Assembly (NCBI RefSeq): GCF_933775445.1
Contig: NW_026089466.1
Coordinates: 124,001-188,000 of the forward strand
Origin: Argentina anserina
Taxonomy: Eukaryota; Streptophyta; Magnoliopsida; Rosales; Rosaceae
Direction of reading: 5' to 3'
DNA length: 64,000 bases
Shown here: one piece after another, positions 1 to 10,311 of the stretch
Numbering within the stretch: the first letter of the stretch is position 1
Layout: each line of letters starts with the position of its first letter
Position numbers and translations under genes: made by a program
Notes under the pieces: model-generated
Databases searched by the model: none
Seen by the model: the letters and a program-made list of their open reading frames with translations, nothing else
What the model was told of the DNA's origin: nothing

Positions 1-150
1 TAGAAAGATACTCAGTTTGAAAGAAACACACGCCCACACTGGAAACACTCTAAAATTCAATAGAAACTCGCATCAGAAAGGCTTACAGAATGATACTCAA
101 ACGAGAATTGAAAAGATACTCAAAGTGCAATAGTAAACATACTCAAACGA
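1..150 (+). repeat. Type A monomer (150 bp), reference copy
   Basis: This is the most frequent 150-bp type. Diagnostic positions: 'ctctaaaattcaatagaaac' at 49-67, 'catcagaaaggcttacagaa' at 71-90, then 'tgatactcaaacgagaattg' and 'actcaaagtgcaatag'. A 7-base ATACTCA core occurs at 8-14, 93-99, 116-122 and 139-145, the last three exactly 23 bp apart. Related cores are ACACTCT at 45-51 and AAACTCG at 64-70. It carries four CpG dinucleotides, close to the number expected from its base composition. Confidence 0.93.
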
Positions 151-157
151 TAGAAAG
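93..157 (+). repeat. Internal subrepeats with ATACTCA core
   Basis: Three subunits begin with ATACTCAAA: 93-115 (23 bp), 116-138 (23 bp) and 139-157 (19 bp, crossing into the next monomer). A fourth ATACTCA is at 8-14, and weaker relatives (ACACTCT at 45, AAACTCG at 64) fall at roughly similar spacing, which suggests about seven ancestral units of about 21 bp per monomer. The same layout is present in essentially all monomers; this first copy is the example. Confidence 0.75.
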
Positions 158-170
158 ATACTCAGTTTGA
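143..170. other. Short dyad across the monomer junction
   Basis: TCAAAC (143-148) and GTTTGA (165-170) are reverse complements separated by 16 bp, and lie across the junction of two monomers in the most conserved part of the repeat. The same dyad occurs at nearly every junction in the window, because both arms are nearly invariant. With arms of only 6 bp it is a weak structure by itself. Confidence 0.5.
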
Positions 171-299
171 AAGAAACACACGCCCACACTGGAAACACTC
201 TATAATTCAAGAAAAACTCGCATCGAAAGCCGTTCAGAAAGATACTCAAACGAGGATTCAAAAGATACTCAAATTGCAATAGTAAACATACTCAAACGA
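151..299 (+). repeat. Type B monomer (149 bp), reference copy
   Basis: This is the second major type. Against type A it reads 'ttcaagaaaaactcgcatcg' in place of 'ttcaatagaaactcgcatcag' (one base shorter), then 'aaagccgttcagaaagatac', 'cgaggattcaaaag' and 'ctcaaattgcaatag'. It has two extra CpGs. The 8-bp palindrome ATTGCAAT at 273-280 is present here and broken in type A (GTGCAAT). This copy carries the sub-variant 'ctctataattc'. B monomers are abundant in the left half and become rare towards the right end. Confidence 0.93.
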
Positions 300-448
300 T
301 AGAAAGATACTCAGTTTGAAAGAAACACACGCCCACACTGGAAACACTCTCAAATTCAAGAAAAACTCGCATCGAAAGCCGTTCAGAAAGATACTCAAAC
401 GAGGATTCAAAAGATACTCATATTGCAATAGTAAACATACTCAAACAA

Positions 449-596
449 TAGAAAGATACTCAGTTTGAAAAAAACACAAGCCCTCACTGGAAACACTCTC
501 AAATTCAAGAAACACTCGCATCGAAAGCCGTTCAGAAAGATACTCAAACGAGAATTGAAAAGATACTCAAATTGCAATAGTAAACATATCAAACGA
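449..596 (+). repeat. Type E monomer (148 bp), rare variant
   Basis: The head has 'gaaaaaaacacaagccctca' in place of the usual 'gaaagaaacacacgcccaca', and the monomer ends with 'aacatatcaaac', one base short of the usual 'aacatactcaaac'. It is preceded by the rare junction 'aaacaatag'. I found only four copies, at 449, 9715, 12230 and 18654, all 148 bp. Their spacings (9266, 2515 and 6424) make them useful markers for long-range duplication in the left domain. Confidence 0.85.
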
Positions 597-746
597 TAGA
601 AAGATACTCAGTTTGAAAGAAACACACGCCCACACTGGAAACACTCTCAAATTCAAGAGAAACTCGCATAAGAAAGCCTTACAGAAACATACTCAAACGA
701 GAATTGAAAAGATACTCAAAGTGCAATAGTAAACATACTCAAACGA
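597..746 (+). repeat. Type C monomer (150 bp), reference copy
   Basis: It has 'ctctcaaattcaagagaaac' followed by 'agaaagccttacagaaacat' and the A-like tail 'gaattgaaaagatactcaaa' then 'gtgc'. It therefore looks intermediate between A and B, sharing the catcag-type insertion and tail with A and the 'caag' context with B. This copy has the private change 'gcataagaaagcc', which is shared with the copy about 9266 bp downstream near 9931. Confidence 0.88.
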
Positions 747-1941
747 TAGAAAGATACTCAGTTTGAAAGAAACACACGCCCACACTGGAAACACTCTAAA
801 ATTCAATAGAAACTCGCATCAGAAAGGCTTACAGAATGATACTCAAACGAGAATTGAAAAGATACTCAAAGTGCAATAGTAAACATACTCAAACGATAGA
901 AAGATACTCAGTTTGAAAGAAACACACGCCCACACTGGAAACACTCTAAAATTCAAGAAAAACTCGCATCGAAAGCCGTTCAGAAAGATACTCAAACGAG
1001 GATTCAAAAGATACTCAAATTGCAATAGTAAACATACTCAAACGATAGAAAGATACTCAGTTTGAAAGAAACACACGCCCACACTGGAAACACTCTAAAG
1101 TTCAAGAAAAACTCGCATCGAAAGCCGTTCAGAAAGATACTCAAACGAGGATTCAAAAGATACTCAAATTGCAATAGTAAACATACTCAAACGATAGAAA
1201 GATACTCAGTTTGAAAGAAACACACGCCCACACTGAAAACACTCTAAAATTCAATAGAAACTCGCATCAGAAAGGCTTACAGAATGATACTCAAACGAGA
1301 ATTGAAAAGATACTCAAAGTGCAATAGTAAACATACTCAAATGATAGAAAGATACTCAGTTTGAAAGAAACACACGCCCACACTGGAAACACTCTAAAAT
1401 TCAAGAAAAACTCGCATCGAAAGCCGTTCAGAAAGATACTCAAACGAGGATTCAAAAGATACTCAAATTGCAATAGTAAACATACTCAAACGATAGAAAG
1501 ATACTCAGTTTGAAAGAAACACACGCCCACACTGGAAACACTCTATAATCCAAGAAAAACTCGCATCGAAAGCCGTTCAGAAATATACTCAAACGAGGAT
1601 TCAAAAGATACTCAAATTGCAATAGTAAACATACTCAAACGATAGAAAGATACTCAGTTTGAAAGAAACACACGCCCACACTGGAAACACTCTAAAATTC
1701 AATAGAAACTCGCATCAGAAAGGCTTACAGAATGATACTCAAACGAGAATTGAAAAGATACTCAAAGTGCAATAGTAAACATACTCAAATGATAGAAAGA
1801 TACTCAGTTTGAAAGAAACACACGCCCACACTGGAAACACTCTAAAATTCAAGAAAAACTCGCATCGAAAGCCGTTCAGAAAGATACTCAAACGAGGATT
1901 CAAAAGATACTCAAATTGCAATAGTAAACATACTCAAACGA

Positions 1942-2091
1942 TAGAAAGATACTCAGTTTGAAAGAAACACACGCCCACACTGGAAACACTCTGAAATTCA
2001 AGAGAAACTCGCATCAGAAAACCTTACAGAAACATAGTCAAACGAGAATTGAAAAGATACTCAAAGTGCAATAGTAAACATACTCAAACGA
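1942..2091 (+). repeat. Type D1 monomer (150 bp), marker of left-domain unit starts
   Basis: It has 'ctctgaaattcaagagaaac' then 'cagaaaaccttacagaaaca' and 'tagtcaaacgag'. D1 copies start at 1942, 3287, 6275, 7472, 8071, 12826, 14918, 17010, 19250, 20296, 21193, 25522 and 28061, and none lies further right. In the 6-19 kb region several are preceded by a B monomer with the rare 'ttgccatag' (near 6251, 7448, 12803, 14894, 16986 and 19207). Because D is scarce and regularly spaced, I used it to define unit boundaries. Confidence 0.9.
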
Positions 2092-2689
2092 TAGAAAGAT
2101 ACTCAGTTTGAAAGAAACACACGCCCACACTGGAAACACTCTAAAATTCAATAGAAACTCGCATCAGAAAGGCTTACAGAATGATACTCAAACGAGAATT
2201 GAAAAGATACTCAAATTGCAATAGTAAACATACTCAAACGATAGAAAGATACTCAGTTTGAAAAAAACACACGCCCACACTGGAAACACTCTCAAATTCA
2301 AGAAAAACTCGCATTGAAAGCCGTTCAGAAAGATACTCATACGAGGATTGAAAAGATACTCAAAGTGCAATAGTAAACATACTCAAACGATAGAAAGATA
2401 CTCAGTTTGAAAGAAACACACGCCCACACTGGAAATACTCTAAAATTCAATAGAAACTCGCATCAGAAAGGCTTACAGAATGATACTCAAACGAGAATTG
2501 AAAAGATACTCAAAGTGCAATAGTAAACATACTCAAACGATAGAAAGATACTCAGTTTGAAAGAAACACACGCCCACACTGGAAACACTCTAAAATTCAA
2601 GAAAAACTCGCATCGAAAGCCGTTCAGAAAGATACTCAAACGAGGATTCAAAAGATACTCAAATTGCAATAGTAAACATACTCAAACGA

Positions 2690-2837
2690 TAGAAAGATAC
2701 TCAGTTTGAAAGAAACACACGCCCACACTGGAAACACTCTAAAATTCAAGAAAAACTCGCATCGAAAGCCGTTCAGAAAGATACTCAAACGAGGATTCAA
2801 AAGATTCTCAAATTGCAATAGTAAACATATCAAACGA
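2690..2837 (+). repeat. Type B' monomer (148 bp)
   Basis: This is a B monomer ending 'aaagattctcaaattgcaat' and 'aacatatcaaac', with the same single-base loss as type E. It recurs throughout the left domain (for example ending near 4023, 8808, 11048, 13561, 19838, 21038, 21480, 24166, 25808 and 27900). I did not see it to the right of about 28 kb. Confidence 0.82.
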
Positions 2838-5676
2838 TAGAAAGATACTCAGTTTGAAAGAAACACACGGCCACACTGGAAACACTCTCAAATTCAAGAG
2901 AAACTCGCATCAGAAAGCCTTACAGAAACATACTCAAACGAGAATTGAAAAGATACTCAAAGTGCAATAGTAAACATACTCAAACGATAGAAAGATACTC
3001 AGTTTGAAAGAAACACACGCCCACACTGGAAACACTCTAAAATTCAATAGAAACTCGCATCAGAAAGGCTTACAGAATGATACTCAAACGAGAATTGAAA
3101 AGATACTCAAAGTGCAATAGTAAACATACTCAAACGATAGAAAGATACTCAGTTTGAAAGAAACACACGCCCACACTGGAAACACTCTAAAATTCAAGAA
3201 AAACTCGCATCGAAAGCCGTTCAGAAAGATACTCAAACGAGGATTCAAAAGATTCTCAAATTGCAATAGTAAACATACTCAAACGATAGAAAGATACTCA
3301 GTTTGAAAGAAACACACGCCCACACTGGAAACACTCTGAAATTCAAGAGAAACTCGCATCAGAAAACCTTACAGAAACATAGTCAAACGAGAATTGAAAA
3401 GATACTCAAAGTGCAATAGTAAACATACTCAAACGATAGAAAGATACTCAGTTTGAAAGAAACACACGCCCACACTGGAAACACTCTAAAATTCAATAGA
3501 AACTCGCATCAGAAAGGCTTACAGAATGATACTTAAACGAGAATTGAAAAGATACTCAAAGTGCAATAGTAAACATACTCAAACGATAGAAAGATACTCA
3601 GTTTGAAAGAAACACACGCCCACACTGGAAACACTCTAAAATTCAATAGAAACTCGCATCAGAAAGGCTTACAGAATGATACTCAAACGAGAATTGAAAA
3701 GATACTCAAAGTGCAATAGTAAACATACTCAAACGATAGAAAGATACTCAGTTTGAAAGAAACACACGCCCACACTGGAAACACTCTAAAATTCAAGAAA
3801 AACTCGCATCGAAAGCCGTTCAGAAAGATACTCAAACGAGGATTCAAAAGATACTCAAATTGCAATAGTAAACATACTCAAACGATAGAAAGATACTCAG
3901 TTTGAAAGAAACACACGCCCACACTGGAAACACTCTCAAATTCAAGAAAAACTCGCATCGAAAGCCGTTCAGAAAGATACTCAAACGAGGATTCAAAAGA
4001 TTCTCAAATTGCAATAGTAAACATATCAAACGATAGAAAGATACTCAGTTTGAAAGAAACACACGCCCACACTGGAAACACTCTCAAATTCAAGAGAAAC
4101 TCGCATCAGAAAGCCTTACAGAAACATACTCAAACGAGAATTGAAAAGATACTCAAAGTGCAATAGTAAACATACTCAAACGATAGAAAGATACTCAGTT
4201 TGAAAGAAACACACGCCCACACTGGAAACACTCTAAAATTCAATAGAAACTCGCATCAGAAAGGCTTACAGAATGATACTCAAACGAGAATTGAAAAGAT
4301 ACTCAAAGTGCAATAGTAAACATACTCAAACGATAGAAAGATACTCAGTTTGAAAGAAACACACGCCCACACTGGAAACACTCTAAAATTCAAGAAAAAC
4401 TCGCATCGAAAGCCGTTCAGAAAGATACTCAAACGAGGATTCAAAAGATACTCAAATTGCAATAGTAAACATACTCAAACGATAGAAAGATACTCAGTTT
4501 GAAAGAAACACACGCCCACACTGGAAACACTCTAAAATTCAAGAAAAACTCGCATCGAAAGCCGTTCAGAAAGATACTCAAACGAGGATTCAAAAGATAC
4601 TCAAATTGCAATAGTAAACATACTCAAACGATAGAAAGATACTCAGTTTGAAAGAAACACACGCCCACACTGGAAACACTCTAAAATTCAATAGAAACTC
4701 GCATCAGAAAGGCTTATAGAATGATACTCAAACGAGAATTGAAAAGATACTCAAAGTGCAATAGTAAACATACTCAAACGATAGAAAGATACTCAGTTTG
4801 AAAGAAACACATGCCCACACTGGAAACACTCTATAATTCAAGAAAAACTCGCATCGAAAGCCGTTCAGAAATATACTCAAACGAGGATTCAAAAGATACT
4901 CAAATTGCAATAGTAAACATACTCAAACGATAGAAAGATACTCAGTTTGAAAGAAACACACGCCCACACTGGAAACACTCTATAATTCAAGAAAAACTCG
5001 CATCGAAAGCCATTCAGAAATATACTCAAACGAGGATTCAAAAGATACTCAAATTGCAATAGTAAACATACTCAAACGATAGAAAGATACTCAGTTTGAA
5101 AGAAACACACGCCCACACTGGAAACACTCTCAAATTCAAGAAAAACTCGCATCGAAAGCCGTTCAGAAAGATACTCAAACGAGGATTCAAAAGATTCTCA
5201 AATTGCAATAGTAAACATATCAAACGATAGAAAGATACTCAGTTTGAAAGAAACACACGCCCACACTGGAAACACTCTCAAATTCAAGAGAAACTCGCAT
5301 CAGAAAGCCTTACAGAAACATACTCAAACGAGAATTGAAAAGATACTCAAAGTGCAATAGTAAACATACTCAAACGATAGAAAGATACTCAGTTTGAAAG
5401 AAACACACGCCCACACTGGAAACACTCTAAAATTCAATAGAAACTCGCATCAGAAAGGCTTACAGAATGATACTCAAACGAGAATTGAAAAGATACTCAA
5501 AGTGCAATAGTAAACATACTCAAACGATAGAAAGATACTCAGTTTGAAAGAAACACACGCCCACACTGGAAACACTCTAAAATTCAAGAAAAACTCGCAT
5601 CGAAAGCCGTTCAGAAAGATACTCAAACGAGGATTCAAAAGATACTCAAATTGCAATAGTAAACATACTCAAACGA

Positions 5677-6873
5677 TAGAAAGATACTCAGTTTGAAAGA
5701 AACACACGCCCACACTGGAAACACTCTAAAATTCAAGAAAAACTCGCATCGAAAGCCGTTCAGAAAGATACTCAAACGAGGATTCAAAAGATACTCAAAT
5801 TGCAATAGTAAACATACTCAAACGATAGAAAGATACTCAGTTTGAAAGAAACACACGCCCACACTGGAAACACTCTAAAATTCAATAGAAACTCGCATCA
5901 GAAAGGCTTATAGAATGATACTCAAACGAGAATTGAAAAGATACTCAAAGTGCAATAGTAAACATACTCAAACGATAGAAAGATACTCAGTTTGAAAGAA
6001 ACACACGCCCACACTGGAAACACTCTCAAATTCAAGAAAAACTCGCATCAGAAAGGCTTACAGAATGATACTCAAACGAGAATTGAAAAGATACTCAAAG
6101 TGCAATAGTAAACATACTCAAATGATAGAAAGATACTCAGTTTGAAAGAAACACACGCCCACACTGGAAACACTCTAAAATTCAAGAAAAACTCGCATCG
6201 AAAGCCGTTCAGAAAGATACTCAAACGAGGATTCAAAAGATACTCAAATTGCCATAGTAAACATACTCAAACGATAGAAAGATACTCAGTTTGAAAGAAA
6301 CACACGCCCACACTGGAAACACTCTGAAATTCAAGAGAAACTCGCATCAGAAAACCTTACAGAAACATAGTCAAACGAGAATTGAAAAGATACTCAAAGT
6401 GCAATAGTAAACATACTCAAACGATAGAAAGATACTCAGTTTGAAAGAAACACACGCCCACACTGGAAACACTCTAAAATTCAATAGAAACTCGCATCAG
6501 AAAGGCTTACAGAATGATACTCAAACGAGAATTGAAAAGATACTCAAAGTGCAATAGTAAACATACTCAAACGATAGAAAGATACTCAGTTTGAAAGAAA
6601 CACACGCCCACACTGGAAACACTCTAAAATTCAATAGAAACTCGCATCAGAAACGCTTACAGAATGATACTCAAACGAGAATTGAAAGGATACTCAAAGT
6701 GCAATAGTAAACATACTCAAACGATAGAAAGATACTCAGTTTGAAAGAAACACACGCCCACACTGGAAACACTCTATAATTCAAGAAAAACTCGCATCGA
6801 AAGCCGTTCAGAAATATACTCAAACGAGGATTCAAAAGATACTCAAATTGCAATAGTAAACATACTCAAACGA
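5677..6873. repeat. 1197-bp 8-mer higher-order unit, copy 1
   Basis: Eight monomers that recur in tandem 1197 bp downstream. Shared rare markers prove the pairing: 'ggcttatagaatg' (5911 and 7108), 'ttgccatag' (about 6251 and 7448), a D1 monomer (6275 and 7472) and 'gaattgaaaggatac' (about 6685 and 7882). I saw no difference between the two copies in the lines I compared. The monomer boundaries fall at 5677, 6874 and 8071. Confidence 0.85.
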
Positions 6874-8070
6874 TAGAAAGATACTCAGTTTGAAAGAAAC
6901 ACACGCCCACACTGGAAACACTCTAAAATTCAAGAAAAACTCGCATCGAAAGCCGTTCAGAAAGATACTCAAACGAGGATTCAAAAGATACTCAAATTGC
7001 AATAGTAAACATACTCAAACGATAGAAAGATACTCAGTTTGAAAGAAACACACGCCCACACTGGAAACACTCTAAAATTCAATAGAAACTCGCATCAGAA
7101 AGGCTTATAGAATGATACTCAAACGAGAATTGAAAAGATACTCAAAGTGCAATAGTAAACATACTCAAACGATAGAAAGATACTCAGTTTGAAAGAAACA
7201 CACGCCCACACTGGAAACACTCTCAAATTCAAGAAAAACTCGCATCAGAAAGGCTTACAGAATGATACTCAAACGAGAATTGAAAAGATACTCAAAGTGC
7301 AATAGTAAACATACTCAAATGATAGAAAGATACTCAGTTTGAAAGAAACACACGCCCACACTGGAAACACTCTAAAATTCAAGAAAAACTCGCATCGAAA
7401 GCCGTTCAGAAAGATACTCAAACGAGGATTCAAAAGATACTCAAATTGCCATAGTAAACATACTCAAACGATAGAAAGATACTCAGTTTGAAAGAAACAC
7501 ACGCCCACACTGGAAACACTCTGAAATTCAAGAGAAACTCGCATCAGAAAACCTTACAGAAACATAGTCAAACGAGAATTGAAAAGATACTCAAAGTGCA
7601 ATAGTAAACATACTCAAACGATAGAAAGATACTCAGTTTGAAAGAAACACACGCCCACACTGGAAACACTCTAAAATTCAATAGAAACTCGCATCAGAAA
7701 GGCTTACAGAATGATACTCAAACGAGAATTGAAAAGATACTCAAAGTGCAATAGTAAACATACTCAAACGATAGAAAGATACTCAGTTTGAAAGAAACAC
7801 ACGCCCACACTGGAAACACTCTAAAATTCAATAGAAACTCGCATCAGAAACGCTTACAGAATGATACTCAAACGAGAATTGAAAGGATACTCAAAGTGCA
7901 ATAGTAAACATACTCAAACGATAGAAAGATACTCAGTTTGAAAGAAACACACGCCCACACTGGAAACACTCTATAATTCAAGAAAAACTCGCATCGAAAG
8001 CCGTTCAGAAATATACTCAAACGAGGATTCAAAAGATACTCAAATTGCAATAGTAAACATACTCAAACGA
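6874..8070. repeat. 1197-bp 8-mer higher-order unit, copy 2
   Basis: This is the second tandem copy of the unit beginning at 5677. The next monomer, at 8071, is a D1 and not the B monomer expected for a third copy, so the tandem run stops after two copies. It is followed directly by the 14-17-mer series. Confidence 0.85.
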
Positions 8071-10311
8071 TAGAAAGATACTCAGTTTGAAAGAAACACA
8101 CGCCCACACTGGAAACACTCTGAAATTCAAGAGAAACTCGCATCAGAAAACCTTACAGAAACATAGTCAAACGAGAATTGAAAAGATACTCAAAGTGCAA
8201 TAGTAAACATACTCAAACGATAGAAAGATACTAAGTTTGAAAGAAACACACGCCCACACTGGAAACACTCTAAAATTCAATAGAAACTCGCATCAGAAAG
8301 GCTTACAGAATGATACTCAAACGAGAATTGAAAAGATACTCAAAGTGCAATAGTAAACATACTCAAACGATAGAAAGATACTCAGTTTGAAAGAAACACA
8401 CGCCCACACTGGAAACACTCTAAAATTCAATAGAAACTCGCATCAGAAAGGCTTACAGAATGATACTCAAACGAGAATTGAAAAGATACTCAAAGTGCAA
8501 TAGTAAACATACTCAAACGATAGAAAGATACTCAGTTTGAAAGAAACACACGCCCACACTGGAAACACTCTAAAATTCAAGAAAAACTCGCATCGAAAGC
8601 CGTTCAGAAAGATACTCAAACGAGGATTCAAAAGATACTCAAATTGCAATAGTAAACATACTCAAACGATAGAAAGATACTCAGTTTGAAAGAAACACAC
8701 GCCCACACTGGAAACACTCTCAAATTCAAGAAAAACTCGCATCGAAAGCCGTTCAGAAAGATACTCAAACGAGGATTCAAAAGATTCTCAAATTGCAATA
8801 GTAAACATATCAAACGATAGAAAGATACTCAGTTTGAAAGAAACACACGCCCACACTGGAAACACTCTCAAATTCAAGAGAAACTCGCATCAGAAAGCCT
8901 TACAGAAACATACTCAAACGAGAACTGAAAAGATACTCAAAGTGCAATAGTAAACATACTCAAACGATAGAAAGATACTCAGTTTGAAAGAAACACACGC
9001 CCACACTGGAAACACTCTAAAATTCAATAGAAACTCGCATCAGAAAGGCTTACAGAATGATACTCAAACGAGAATTGAAAAGATACTCAAAGTGCAATAG
9101 TAAACATACTCAAATGATAGAAAGATACTCAGTTTGAAAGAAACACACGCCCACACTGGAAACACTCTAAAATTCAAGAAAAACTCGCATCGAAAGCCGT
9201 TCAGAAAGATACTCAAACGAGGATTCAAAAGATACTCAAATTGCAATAGTAAACATACTCAAACGATAGAAAGATACTCAGTTTGAAAGAAACACACGCC
9301 CACACTGGAAACACTCTAAAATTCAATAGAAACTCGCATCAGAAAGGCTTACAGAATGATACTCAAACGAGAATTGAAAAGATACTCAAAGTGCAATAGT
9401 AAACATACTCAAACGATAGAAAGATACTCAGTTTGAAAGAAACACACGCCCACACTGGAAACACTCTATAATTCAAGAAAAACTCGCATCGAAAGCCGTT
9501 CAGAAATATACTCAAACGAGGATTCAAAAGATACTCAAATTGCAATAGTAAACATACTCAAACGATAGAAAGATACTCAGTTTGAAAGAAACACACGCCC
9601 ACACTGGAAACACTCTCAAATTCAAGAAAAACTCGCATCGAAAGCCGTTCAGAAAGATACTCAAACGAGGATTCAAAAGATACTCATATTGCAATAGTAA
9701 ACATACTCAAACAATAGAAAGATACTCAGTTTGAAAAAAACACAAGCCCTCACTGGAAACACTCTCAAATTAAAGAAAAACTCGCATCGAAAGCCGTTCA
9801 GAAAGATACTCAAACGAGAATTGAAAAGATACTCAAATTGCAATAGTAAACATATCAAACGATAGAAAGATACTCAGTTTGAAAGAAACACACGCCCACA
9901 CTGGAAACACTCTCAAATTCAAGAGAAACTCGCATAAGAAAGCCTTACAGAAACATACTCAAACGAGAATTGAAAAGATACTCAAAGTGCAATAGTAAAC
10001 ATACTCAAACGATAGAAAGATACTCAGTTTGAAAGAAACACACGCCCACACTGGAAACACTCTAAAATTCAATAGAAACTCGCATCAGAAAGGCTTACAG
10101 AATGATACTCAAACGAGAATTGAAAAGATACTCAAAGTGCAATAGTAAACATACTCAAACGATAGAAAGATACTCAGTTTGAAAGAAACACACGCCCACA
10201 CTGGAAACACTCTAAAATTCAAGAAAAACTCGCATCGAAAGCCGTTCAGAAAGATACTCAAACGAGGATTCAAAAGATACTCAAATTGCAATAGTAAACA
10301 TACTCAAACGA
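8071..10311. repeat. Left-domain higher-order unit 1 (15 monomers, 2241 bp)
   Basis: It begins with a D1 monomer. Its internal order matches the following unit at a 2240-bp offset (A at about 8467 and 10707; B/B' at 8628 and 10868; A at 9064 and 11304). It includes an E monomer at 9715. The first 1 kb of the window is a distant copy of its second half (offset 9266, sharing E, the 'gcataag' C monomer and the 'ctctaaagttc' B monomer). Confidence 0.75.

Larger units (their letters stand above)
1..5676. repeat. Mixed A/B/C/D1/E segment, left end of window
   Basis: There are about 38 monomers of types A, B, B', C, D1 and E with no single clean period. Runs of two adjacent B monomers between A monomers are common. 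The first about 1 kb matches 9267-10270 at an offset of 9266 bp. A segment around 3683-4462 matches 8467-9246 at an offset of 4784 bp. D1 monomers lie at 1942 and 3287, nine monomers apart. Confidence 0.8.

Noticed and set aside
210..236. CENP-B box-like element around 'actcgcatcgaaagccgttc'
   Set aside because: The reverse strand has a TTCG, but the required CGGG at the proper distance is missing. No monomer type restores it.
205..240. RNA polymerase III B box or tRNA-derived repeat
   Set aside because: The minus-strand 'ggctttcgatgcg' only loosely resembles a B box, there is no convincing A box upstream, and no cloverleaf can be drawn.
97..279. Family of about 60-residue proteins on the minus strand
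   Set aside because: The frames start at TTG, end at stops fixed by the repeat, overlap one another in adjacent monomers and vanish with one-base length changes. They are a by-product of strand composition.
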